From contig WRMI01000017.1 in assembly GCA_009777175.1 (NCBI GenBank), positions 1 through 50,878 of the forward strand: DNA of 50,878 bases. The letters run 5' to 3'. The DNA comes from Marinilabiliaceae bacterium (GTDB lineage Bacteria > Bacteroidota > Bacteroidia > Bacteroidales > Marinilabiliaceae). A program made the position numbers and the translations under genes. Shown here piece after piece: positions 8,520 through 15,731 of this stretch (the stretch's first letter is position 1; each line of letters begins with the position of its first letter). The notes beneath the pieces are model-generated. The model saw only the letters and a program-made list of their open reading frames with translations. It was not told where the DNA came from and did no database searches.

Positions 8520-8924
8520 CTACCAAATGCATTTCAAACCGTCAGTTTCGTAAAATTTCATTTTATCATCTTTGCTAATCAAAGTGTAATTGCCTCTTAT
8601 ACACTGATAAATCAACATTCTATCGAAAGGGTCTTTGTGATTTTCCGAGTATGGAAAATTTGAATAATTGATTGCTTTTTCGGGCGTTAATGGTATTTGT
8701 ACAATTTCCAACTTTTTGCAATAATTTGGTATGTTACTAAATTTGAAATTTTCCAAATACAATTTTCCCTTTCCGTGTTTGATTGCCATCTCCCAAAACG
8801 ATATTGCGCTGACGAACAAATGGGTTTCATTGTTACACAACAAATCCAACACAATTTCAGAAAGTTTGTTTTTGTCAACAATAGCCCAAATAAACGTATG
8901 TGTGTCCAATAAATACTTCTTCAT
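8520..8924 (-). CDS. VapC-like PIN-domain ribonuclease toxin
   Basis: 134 residues when started at MKKYLLDTHT. That ATG overlaps the antitoxin stop codon (ATGA, 8921-8924), which favours it over a longer frame beginning at 8957. The PIN acidic residues are present: Asp7 (LLDTH), Glu45 (FWEMAIK), Asp98 (HKDPFDR) and a further Asp in the last strand (SKDDK). VapC toxins cut RNA, often initiator tRNA or rRNA, when the antitoxin is lost. The HKDPFDRMLI segment is typical of the VapC subgroup paired with short DUF2281-like antitoxins. It is only distantly similar to the second PIN toxin at 21315-21710. Confidence 0.88.
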   Translation of the reverse strand: MKKYLLDTHTFIWAIVDKNKLSEIVLDLLCNNETHLFVSAISFWEMAIKHGKGKLYLENFKFSNIPNYCKKLEIVQIPLTPEKAINYSNFPYSENHKDPFDRMLIYQCIRGNYTLISKDDKMKFYETDGLKCIW

Positions 8925-9145
8925 ACCATTCCTAATTCTTCGGGTGTCATTTCCCAATCGTCATGAAAAATAACTTTGGCTTTTCCATCTAAAAAACCAA
9001 TTTCTCGTCTCGGGTGCTTTCTATTATGCTTGTCTCCATTTATCATTAACCAAACATTGTTTATTATGGTTTGATTGTCAATACTCAAAATCTGACGCGC
9101 CAAAGATGCTTTTTGCGCTTCTAGTTCCAATAAGGTACTCTTCAT
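8921..9145 (-). CDS. VapB-like antitoxin
   Basis: 74 residues, directly upstream of and overlapping the PIN toxin. The C-terminus GKAKVIFHDDWEMTPEELGM is the usual acidic toxin-binding tail of short Bacteroidetes antitoxins (DUF2281/VapB-like). The N-terminal half is helical with no clear ribbon-helix-helix signature. It is expected to neutralise the toxin and may repress its own promoter, but DNA binding cannot be confirmed from the sequence. Confidence 0.75.
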   Translation of the reverse strand: MKSTLLELEAQKASLARQILSIDNQTIINNVWLMINGDKHNRKHPRREIGFLDGKAKVIFHDDWEMTPEELGMV

Positions 9146-9180
9146 TGTTTTATAAAATTTAGGTACATACTAAAACGGTG

Positions 9181-9212
9181 CAAAGTTATAATTATTTTGT
9201 TGAAAAGCACAA
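9181..9212 (-). promoter_or_regulatory. Possible promoter of the vapBC-like pair
   Basis: Minus-strand TAACTTTG (9188-9181) fits TAnnTTTG, with a TTG at 9212-9210 (21 nt spacing, slightly long). It lies 36 bases upstream of the antitoxin ATG. The rest of 9213-9431 shows no convincing gene; the open frame at 9142-9387 has low-complexity, repeat-like composition. Confidence 0.45.
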
Positions 9213-9431
9213 AAAATGTTATTAATAGAAAAAATTTGTCGGGTAGCACAAAATCTTTATTTATTCTATTCGCTCGTACTTCTCTCATAAGGTGAAAAAT
9301 GAGATTTCCAAGCAAGCGAATGGAAAAAAATCGACTTTTCAATTGTTTTGAAGTCGGGAATATATTGGCATCTCCCAAAATCCCCACAAATTATATGCGG
9401 GCTACTTCCACAATTGCACTAAACGGCTCAT

Positions 9432-10436
9432 TTAGGTGCTGGTGTTTCTTATTCTTTTTTCGAGTTGTTTTATTCTGTCTATTAATTCATTAAAGGTTGA
9501 TGATTTTCCGTAAATCATTGTATTTTGCATTGTTTCGTAATCTTGTGACCAATCGTCCATATCTTGTTCGTTTGGAATTAAACTGATTTTAGGGCGAATA
9601 TCTTGTGAATAATCTACACCGTGTATATGAGTAAAATTCTCGCGATGTAGATGAATCATGTTCCAAAGTGCGTTATTTGAAATTGCTTTTATGGCAAAGT
9701 CTTTGTTCATCATCTTTTCCAAATCATACAAATGACGACTTTTTCTGTTAGCAAGAATCTTTTTTCCGCAAGTAAAAATTTCATGTAACAAGAATGCTTT
9801 TTCGATAAATGTCTTTTCGGGAAGTGCTGTAATAATATGAGAATTAACAAGTGTTGTTTCTATTGGCAAATTAGTTGAAATTAAACTTTTTACTTCACTT
9901 TTTTTAGCAGGTTCGATTAATGAACGCGCTCCGATTTCCAATACAATTTCAGGTTTTACATAAGAAAAAGTCTCAAATAACGATTGATAGCGAATAAAAA
10001 TTTTTCGAGGTTCGGGATAAGTTTTGTCACCTTCACCATCTGGTTGTGGTTCTATGCTGCAAAGATTTTGCAAGTTATATTTCTCGACGGCTTTTTGCAG
10101 TTCTGAGCAAAAATTTTCTTTTACGAAAAGTGATGAGTGTTTTCGTAATTTTTTTAGTTGTTTTACCGTTAAATTGCCTTGTAAATTAAACAATTCCCTA
10201 TCAACAGCTAAATCAATATCTTCTGAAAACCGCTCAATTACATTCCAAACTTTGCTTAATGAAGTACCACCTTTAAAAACTAACTTTTCTGAAAAAGAAA
10301 GAGAAAAAATAAATTGTAAAATATTTGTAACCCACAAATCTTTTTCGATAGCCTGCGGCGGAAGTCCCATTTTATTGACCAACTGCTCTATTACCGCTAT
10401 TTGTTGATTTTTGGTTAAGTTAAAATAATTATTCAT
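9432..10436 (-). CDS. abiEii: AbiEii/AbiGii-type nucleotidyltransferase toxin
   Basis: 334 residues. Residues 31-37 (EKDLWVT), FKGGTSLSK (54-62) and SEDIDLAVD (71-79) are the signatures of the AbiEii/AbiGii nucleotidyltransferase fold, with metal-binding Asp73/Asp75. The length is typical. AbiEii-type toxins transfer nucleotides, shown for related enzymes on tRNA 3' ends, and act in abortive phage infection as the type IV toxin-antitoxin system AbiE. It overlaps the upstream antitoxin gene by 8 bases. The motifs look intact, so activity is plausible. Confidence 0.92.
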   Translation of the reverse strand: MNNYFNLTKNQQIAVIEQLVNKMGLPPQAIEKDLWVTNILQFIFSLSFSEKLVFKGGTSLSKVWNVIERFSEDIDLAVDRELFNLQGNLTVKQLKKLRKHSSLFVKENFCSELQKAVEKYNLQNLCSIEPQPDGEGDKTYPEPRKIFIRYQSLFETFSYVKPEIVLEIGARSLIEPAKKSEVKSLISTNLPIETTLVNSHIITALPEKTFIEKAFLLHEIFTCGKKILANRKSRHLYDLEKMMNKDFAIKAISNNALWNMIHLHRENFTHIHGVDYSQDIRPKISLIPNEQDMDDWSQDYETMQNTMIYGKSSTFNELIDRIKQLEKRIRNTST

Positions 10437-11046
10437 AAAATTTCATTATTAATGACTTAATCCACGCTGACATTAGTTTAACATCTTGTAAAATAAGTTC
10501 TTTTGGTACTTGTTGCAAAATGTATTTTACTCGTGTCAAGTGTTCTTGTGTTATATTATTTTTTCCTATCTCTTTAAGTGCAAATACTATCAACATTACT
10601 ATTTCGTTATTAAATGCCAAGTTTTTGGGTGCCGTGTGTTTAAACAAAATTCCTTTGCCTTTTCCAGTGTTTATTCTACGAGGCGTGCCATCTGTCAAAA
10701 ACACAAAATTCATTGGTACTTGTGTGGAAAATCCTAAACGATTAAGGGCGTATATTCCTGTGGGGACGATTCTTGCTTTGTCTCTTTTTGCAATAGCATA
10801 AGCAACATTTTCCCACGATGGATATAAAATTCCTAAGCCTAATTCTTTATCAATTTTTGGATAATAATAAATGCCCCTTGCAAGTCGCAAAAGGGTTTGA
10901 GAATTTACTAATCGCTCTAACGCTTTCTGAACTGCTTTTGCTTCGCCGTAACTTGCAAAATCAGAAGTAAAATATTCTTTACCCCTACCGCATTTTTTTA
11001 TTTTTGCAATTATTTTATCATCAATACTTTGCATAAGTTTTTGCAA
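10429..11046 (-). CDS. abiEi: AbiEi-type antitoxin / DUF6088 transcriptional regulator
   Basis: 205 residues. An N-terminal winged-helix-like segment (about 1-60, GEAKAVQKALERLVNSQTLL) is followed by the usual RLARGIYYYPK turn and a larger C-terminal domain. This fits the DUF6088/AbiEi antitoxin class. AbiEi proteins repress their own operon by binding inverted repeats, and counter the toxin without tight binding. A perfect inverted repeat lies just upstream (11055-11083). The start at 11046 is used; Met5 is also possible. Confidence 0.85.
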   Translation of the reverse strand: MQKLMQSIDDKIIAKIKKCGRGKEYFTSDFASYGEAKAVQKALERLVNSQTLLRLARGIYYYPKIDKELGLGILYPSWENVAYAIAKRDKARIVPTGIYALNRLGFSTQVPMNFVFLTDGTPRRINTGKGKGILFKHTAPKNLAFNNEIVMLIVFALKEIGKNNITQEHLTRVKYILQQVPKELILQDVKLMSAWIKSLIMKFYE

Positions 11047-11054
11047 TTAAATTT

Positions 11055-11083
11055 TGTCGCAAATAAACATATTTTTTGCGACA
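11055..11083 (-). promoter_or_regulatory. Inverted repeat, candidate AbiEi operator
   Basis: TGTCGCAAA (11055-11063), an 11-base spacer, then TTTGCGACA (11075-11083): a perfect 9-base dyad that ends 9 bases upstream of the abiEi start codon. On the minus strand it overlaps a possible -7 element (TTTATTTG), so binding here would block transcription. A related dyad occurs at 13883-13910. Confidence 0.6.
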
Positions 11084-11166
11084 TTCCGGCTGCAAATATA
11101 TCAATTTTTTCAAAAAAAATATTTTCCTTCCTATTTTTGTGCTTTTTTGTGGGACTGTTTTCTTTT

Positions 11167-11580
11167 TTATTTTTTATCTCCAATTATTGCAGAAAATTCT
11201 TGATAAGTAACTATTCTCGTTTGATTGTAAGAATGCAATGATAATAAATATTTATCTCCTGTCAAAATAAAATCAATCGGAACTGTTTCGGCAAGCGAGA
11301 GAAGATACAAATCTTTTTTATCGCGAATCGGATAAACAACTTTATTTATAATTGGAACATAATAGCAATATCTATCTATCAATTTGATAGTTTCTTGCAC
11401 ATCATCTTCTGTAATATATTTCCGTATTTTCAATCTTGACGAAACATTGGTAAATTCATCCAACAATTCATCGCAAACATAAATCTTTATTGCAGAATTA
11501 GTAAACAATGTTCGTATTGCAGACAATTTTTTACCAATTAAAAATGAAATCCATAAATTTGTGTCAATTATTATATTCAT
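11167..11580 (-). CDS. PIN-domain toxin of a toxin-antitoxin pair (COG1569 type)
   Basis: 137 residues. PIN signatures include MNIIIDTNLWIS (Asp6), DELLDEF (acidic residue in the second helix), IRDKKDLYLLSLAE and ILTGDKYLL. These are the acidic positions expected for a metal-dependent RNase, and the spacing follows the COG1569/PF13470 group. The target RNA is unknown. The start overlaps the end of the 66-residue partner gene upstream by 4 bases. Confidence 0.85.
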   Translation of the reverse strand: MNIIIDTNLWISFLIGKKLSAIRTLFTNSAIKIYVCDELLDEFTNVSSRLKIRKYITEDDVQETIKLIDRYCYYVPIINKVVYPIRDKKDLYLLSLAETVPIDFILTGDKYLLSLHSYNQTRIVTYQEFSAIIGDKK

Positions 11581-11777
11581 TTTCCATACCTAACTGCATA
11601 AACTTCCTTCAAAATATCTTCATCCGATAATTCTACATTTTTGGGACGTGATAAAATATATTTTTGCAAAACACTTTCTTTTGTTTCAACTCCCCATCCC
11701 ATTTTACCAACCAACTTTCTGAAAAATTTCATTTCAGATTTTGGTATATTCAAATGTACGTCTAATAGTGTGTCCAT
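11577..11777 (-). CDS. Antitoxin partner of the PIN toxin
   Basis: 66 residues, charged and helical, ending in ELSDEDILKEVYAVRYGK. It lies directly upstream of the PIN toxin with an ATGA overlap. The sequence motifs are too short to name a family with certainty. The assignment as antitoxin rests on size, order and overlap, which are typical for PIN-toxin operons in Bacteroidetes. Confidence 0.7.
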   Translation of the reverse strand: MDTLLDVHLNIPKSEMKFFRKLVGKMGWGVETKESVLQKYILSRPKNVELSDEDILKEVYAVRYGK

Positions 11778-11812
11778 ATTACTTTCATATTTGTTTACAT
11801 TTCTTTTCCTTC

Positions 11813-12496
11813 CTATTTTTGTGCTCTTTTGTTCTCTTTTTTAGTTTGTTTTGCCATTTTTTTTAAATCTTTGTAAAACTTATTTCCCGACCTTGGACTA
11901 TAATTAAAAGAAATTATACAAACTCTTTTTGTGGGGTCAATAGCAATGGCATCAAGAAAATCTAAATGAACATTTTTTGACAACTTTGGTAACATAGGAC
12001 ACCACATACCTATTACAAAATAATCATAATCAGGTATAGAATCTGACAAATAAGGCAGATCCTCACGTTTGTCGATAAGTTTCATCATTGATAATCTATC
12101 CCAAAAATCTAAAGTATCAGCAACTACAAACGCAATTGCAGTATCCTGAGATTGAAAATTTGAAGATGTGTAGTGCGGGCATTCTGATGAATCTTTATTT
12201 GGTTTCACAATTATCGGATTCTTATATTTATCGTACGGTAAAACTCCTCCCAGCGCAAAATATCCTTTTGTCATAATATCAATAATAGCCGAATCGCTAA
12301 CGGGCATATACAGATAATCATAATAGAAGTTATTTTTTTGTGCATATAGCAAAATAGTTTCAGGGTTTTCGGGCTTGGGAGTCTTTATGTGACCCGTAGC
12401 CTTTAACAACAATAGTTTACTCTGCTCGCAAGAAGTTGATAATGCCAACAAAAACATTATCTTTGCAAACAATAATAAATACTTAATTTTTTTCAT
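11813..12496 (-). CDS. Lipoprotein of unknown function
   Basis: 227 residues from MKKIKYLLLF; a start four codons earlier (12508) is also possible but would overlap the HicB stop. A signal peptide with lipobox ALSTSC puts the acylated Cys at residue 23, so the protein is probably anchored in the membrane. The mature part has no repeats or motif that I recognise. The neighbours (a PIN antitoxin and an orphan HicB) suggest it is a passenger in an accessory strip. No function can be given. Confidence 0.65.
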   Translation of the reverse strand: MKKIKYLLLFAKIMFLLALSTSCEQSKLLLLKATGHIKTPKPENPETILLYAQKNNFYYDYLYMPVSDSAIIDIMTKGYFALGGVLPYDKYKNPIIVKPNKDSSECPHYTSSNFQSQDTAIAFVVADTLDFWDRLSMMKLIDKREDLPYLSDSIPDYDYFVIGMWCPMLPKLSKNVHLDFLDAIAIDPTKRVCIISFNYSPRSGNKFYKDLKKMAKQTKKENKRAQK

Positions 12497-12501
12497 ATTT
12501 T

Positions 12502-12708
12502 TTAACAATTTATTCTATTTTTGTGCTCTTTTAATTTTTTTTTAATGAATATTTCTCGTTCGCAACTTAAAATCAATTCAATCGCCTCTTTTAGGTTATC
12601 TATTGCCTCTTCAATAGTAAGCCCTTGTGTATGCGCATTAGGAACTTCGGCGCAATGTGCTATGTACCATCCGTCGCTTGTTTGTTCTATTTTTGCAGTA
12701 TAGTCCAT
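12502..12708 (-). CDS. HicB-family antitoxin-like protein, orphan
   Basis: 68 residues. MDYTAKIEQTSDGWYIAHCA followed by EVPNAHTQGLTIEEAIDNLK is the partial RNase H-like fold of HicB-type proteins. The usual partner, a HicA-type RNase of about 60 residues, is absent: upstream sequence (12709-12824) has no such frame, and a lipoprotein follows. HicB-like proteins without HicA are common. This one lacks an obvious C-terminal DNA-binding domain, so it may be a relic or act with a distant partner. Confidence 0.8.
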   Translation of the reverse strand: MDYTAKIEQTSDGWYIAHCAEVPNAHTQGLTIEEAIDNLKEAIELILSCEREIFIKKKLKEHKNRINC

Positions 12709-12824
12709 ATCGTTTTATTTTTAAAATTCAGCACAAAAATAGTTGTAATTTTTGAGAAATCCAAATTTATTTCTTTTTGGGTGCATTTCAAATTGTCGTT
12801 TTTTTGAAAAACTTTTTCAAAAAA

Positions 12825-13316
12825 TCATCGAGACGCATTCTCTTCCGCAAATTTTTTCTTTCCCGTAAAATCTGATGAAACAATTTTAAAAACGCAAATA
12901 TTTTTTGCATCACCGGCGGCAAAAGTAACGTCTTTTCCGGTTTGATGCTTGAACATAATAGATAATGCTTCACATTTTTTATCAGTATCATCAATAAAAA
13001 CCGTGTCGCCGTAGCCGATAACGCTTCCGTAATAATAACCTGAATTACACGGTGTGTCCGAGTGCACAGGCTCTCCTTCGTACGACATTTCAAAACATAC
13101 TTTATTATTTCTTTTGAGAATATCTATTTTTTTTCCTTTCATTGCGCTATGAAAGTACAGTTCCAAAAGTTTACCGTCAAATATTTTATAACCGTAACTT
13201 AACGGAACAACATAAGGTTCTCCATTGTCAACCATCGCAACGTGGCATGTCTTGCATTGAAAAAGAATTTTCTCTATTTCGTTTATGTCTGTTACCTCAC
13301 GGTCTTTTCTTCTCAT
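12825..13316 (-). CDS. FMN-binding split-barrel (pyridoxamine 5'-phosphate oxidase-like) protein
   Basis: 163 residues. MRRKDREVTDINEIEKILFQ, CHVAMVDNGEPYVVPLSYGY (about 24-43) and LYFHSAMKGKKIDILKRNN (about 53-71) are the signatures of the NimA-like split-barrel flavoprotein group. The C-terminal GKDVTFAAGD segment and the final strand (NICVFKIVSSDFTGKKK) also fit. These proteins bind FMN or related cofactors. Some act as nitroimidazole reductases, but resistance cannot be inferred here. Cytosolic. Confidence 0.85.
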   Translation of the reverse strand: MRRKDREVTDINEIEKILFQCKTCHVAMVDNGEPYVVPLSYGYKIFDGKLLELYFHSAMKGKKIDILKRNNKVCFEMSYEGEPVHSDTPCNSGYYYGSVIGYGDTVFIDDTDKKCEALSIMFKHQTGKDVTFAAGDAKNICVFKIVSSDFTGKKKFAEENASR

Positions 13317-13391
13317 TTCAATATTTTTGTTATTATTTTTCGTTTTTTCTATTTGGTGCAGACAATGATAAGCCTCTCAAAAAAAGGCACT

Positions 13392-13826
13392 CTATTGTAA
13401 ATCAGCATAAGTAAATCCCCTTGCTTTGCGTTCGTCTTGTAGTTTTGACCATTCGTCCATACCTTTCTCACGAATAACTGCGTTGTCGCTTTGCAACACG
13501 GGGTATCCTTCAAAATATTTTGCAAAAAGTTCGCATGGGTAACTTTCGCACAATGCACACATTTCAACGTTTTTCTCTTGTGCGCATATTCTAACTTTAC
13601 ATCCGGGATTTCCGCTTCCCTCTTGGCATGAGACACATACTCCTTGCTCAGCCATACTTGTTAGAAACGACCAAAACCCGCTGCTGCCGGGAATCATATC
13701 AATTATTTCCTCGAATTTCGCTTTTTTCATTTCGTCATACAAGACTTTCGCAGCAGGTTCAATTTTTGCTTTTACAGGACAATTTTCGCAGTATAGTCCG
13801 CAGTAACAAATATATTTTCTATTCAT
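13392..13826 (-). CDS. DUF3795 cysteine-rich protein
   Basis: 144 residues with a cysteine pattern typical of DUF3795: CYCGLYCENCPVK (8-20), CVSCQEGSGNPGCKVRICA and CALCESYPCELFAKY. The cysteines probably bind zinc or an Fe-S cluster. No signal peptide. The function of the family is not established. Upstream (13827-14142) is a 316-base gap holding inverted repeats described separately. Confidence 0.85.
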   Translation of the reverse strand: MNRKYICYCGLYCENCPVKAKIEPAAKVLYDEMKKAKFEEIIDMIPGSSGFWSFLTSMAEQGVCVSCQEGSGNPGCKVRICAQEKNVEMCALCESYPCELFAKYFEGYPVLQSDNAVIREKGMDEWSKLQDERKARGFTYADLQ

Positions 13827-13882
13827 ATCTTATAAATTTTATTATTATTTCCACTTATTGTGAATAAGTTGCACTTAAATTT

Positions 13883-14013
13883 TGTCGCAAAAAACATATT
13901 TTAAGCGATATTTCGACTGCAAAAATAGATGTATTTTTTGAAAACGCAAAATGTGAGATTACTTTTTGGCAAAAACAGCAAAATTTGCGAAATTCATATT
14001 TAATATTTCGCAA
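13883..14013. promoter_or_regulatory. Inverted repeats upstream of the DUF3795 gene
   Basis: The gap 13827-14142 holds no gene. The segment at about 13876-13928 resembles 11047-11102 upstream of abiEi, including TTAAATTTTGTCGCAAA and CTGCAAA; its dyad TGTCGC (13883) / GCGATA (13905) is degenerate. A second perfect dyad, TTGCGAAAT (13985-13993) and ATTTCGCAA (14005-14013), has the same 11-base spacing as the abiEi dyad. These may be operators or the remains of a lost AbiE-type promoter. Confidence 0.5.
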
Positions 14014-14142
14014 CCGTAGAAATAGATATTTCGTATTTATCAAACGGCATCTCTATCTCTCACACCGCAGCACTCCGCAGGTGTGCAACGTAGATAACCC
14101 CGAACTAACCACCACTCACTATTCACTAACCCCTAACCAAAA

Positions 14143-15396
14143 CTAATTTATCGAATTAAATGTTTCTGCGCCGATAAGTTTGTAGGAGCGGTCGCTGATG
14201 CCTTTGTAGTAAATTAGGATTAGATAGTCGTTTTCGGTTTGTACGTAATTATTTTCAAAATCGTACAAAGTTCCTTTTGTATTGCCTTCTGTTACAGTCA
14301 GATAGTGGTAATTATAATATCCTTGTTTAAGCAGGAGTGTATGTTCATATTTTTTTTCAATTATGTTATAATTCATTTGAGAAAACTCATTTTGTTGCCA
14401 ATTAGTTAGTTCGCCGTTGATGTAAACTTTTTCAAAAATATCAGCATAATCTGCGTGCAGGCTAAAATGTACAAAAAAATAATCAGCCTCTGTGTTAGGA
14501 TTGTTATATTCGCGGACTTCCACGTAGTAACGTCCATTAAAATCTTGTTGAAAACTGTATTGTTCTGTTTTTCGTGATAGATCTTTTGTGATATGAACAT
14601 GATAAAAAGGGTCAATAAACCTCACTTCGCTTACATTTTCTACAATAAAACGTCTACTTCTGAGGTCAATATGTCGGAATTCGTTACCTCCTTCCATTTT
14701 CGTTTCGCGCATATAGTTAAAGTCCATAAAACCAGCACGAAAAAATTGAGGTCGTAAACCCGAAATTATATTGTCAGTTCTGCCGTTTTGTATAATTGTA
14801 GCCGTAACTTCGCTAATTGGATTAAGAATTTGAAACGATGGATGTTCTACTTCGAATCTTATTTCCTGAAAAGATTCTCTTCGGGATGATTGCACGGTTG
14901 GTTTGACATGCGCCTTTATTGTTGCGCCTGATTCTACTACCATAAATTTTTTTATTAATACAGGATTTTCGCCGTCAAAATTTTCGAATACCTTTATAAT
15001 ATAGTTTCCTGAGAGTAATATTCTGTTATGATTTTCGGGGAAAACTAAGTTATAATGAACGTAGTCGACCGTTGTATTGAAGGAATAAGCATAATCAGAA
15101 ACAGGATTTATTAGCGTACCTCTAAAATATTCGGTCGGAATAAGCATTGATTCTTTCCAATCAAAGTCGCACAAAGTAATGGAATAGTAATAATTTTTCA
15201 CTCCGCTATGAAGTTCGTCAAAAGATAATTGCAATTTTTGGTCGCTATTTAATCTAATAATTGGGTTTGAGTGGTGCCAGCCACTTCTGTGAAGGCGCAC
15301 CGTATTTAAATCGGGAGAAATATATTCCGAAATAACGTTCTGACCATACAAAACGGCTGTGAAAATCAGCATGTTCAATACAAAGAAACTTTTCAT
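14143..15396 (-). CDS. Type IX secretion system plug-domain protein (DUF5103)
   Basis: 417 residues with an N-terminal signal peptide (1-18, ending LYGQ) and the DUF5103 pattern: YISPDLNTVRLHRSGWHHSN, then ITLCDFDWKESMLIPTEYF, repeated beta segments, and a C-terminal region with NNPNTEADYFFVHFSL. The family includes the Flavobacterium johnsoniae Plug protein, which seals the extracellular side of the SprA translocon. It sits downstream of, and overlaps by 4 bases, the biotin carrier gene; that linkage is positional only. Its presence agrees with porU/porV at 31-36 kb. Confidence 0.85.
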   Translation of the reverse strand: MKSFFVLNMLIFTAVLYGQNVISEYISPDLNTVRLHRSGWHHSNPIIRLNSDQKLQLSFDELHSGVKNYYYSITLCDFDWKESMLIPTEYFRGTLINPVSDYAYSFNTTVDYVHYNLVFPENHNRILLSGNYIIKVFENFDGENPVLIKKFMVVESGATIKAHVKPTVQSSRRESFQEIRFEVEHPSFQILNPISEVTATIIQNGRTDNIISGLRPQFFRAGFMDFNYMRETKMEGGNEFRHIDLRSRRFIVENVSEVRFIDPFYHVHITKDLSRKTEQYSFQQDFNGRYYVEVREYNNPNTEADYFFVHFSLHADYADIFEKVYINGELTNWQQNEFSQMNYNIIEKKYEHTLLLKQGYYNYHYLTVTEGNTKGTLYDFENNYVQTENDYLILIYYKGISDRSYKLIGAETFNSIN

Positions 15397-15719
15397 TCGC
15401 TAATTTCAATCATAACAACACCTTTGGGGATTTTTTCACCCTCTTTAACAAATATTTTTTCGATTGTACCATCAAAGGGCATAACAATTTCGTTCACCAT
15501 TTTCATTGCTTCCAAAGTCATAATTTTTTTTCCTAATTTCACTTTTTGACCCTCTTTTACGTAAATTTTGACAACAGTACCGGGTATATGCGATTTTATT
15601 TCATTTGGATTAGGAGCCGTATAAAACTTACGGTTCATATATTTTTTCGTAAGTGTGGTTTTATATTTTCTTACAAGAATCGGAAAATCAACCAATTCGA
15701 TATTATGTGTATTTTCCAT
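15393..15719 (-). CDS. Biotin/lipoyl carrier protein (acyl-CoA carboxylase/decarboxylase subunit)
   Basis: 108 residues. The C-terminal half (about 43-106) is a biotinyl domain with Lys73 in TLEAMKMVNEI as the biotin site. The N-terminal 40 residues are a polar linker, with no membrane segment. It carries CO2 for the carboxyltransferase encoded just upstream (15732-17276, 12 bases apart), in a propionyl/methylmalonyl-CoA system. No biotin carboxylase or Na+ pump subunit is adjacent, so it may work as a decarboxylase or with a distant carboxylase. Confidence 0.88.
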   Translation of the reverse strand: MENTHNIELVDFPILVRKYKTTLTKKYMNRKFYTAPNPNEIKSHIPGTVVKIYVKEGQKVKLGKKIMTLEAMKMVNEIVMPFDGTIEKIFVKEGEKIPKGVVMIEISE

Positions 15720-15731
15720 ATTTACAATAAA

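Noticed and set aside
9142..9387. 81-codon minus-strand open frame upstream of the VapB-like gene
   Set aside because: It overlaps the probable promoter, and no domain or signal was seen; it is most likely intergenic.
13855..14043. 62-codon minus-strand open frame
   Set aside because: It covers the inverted repeats shared with the abiEi upstream region; composition is not coding-like.
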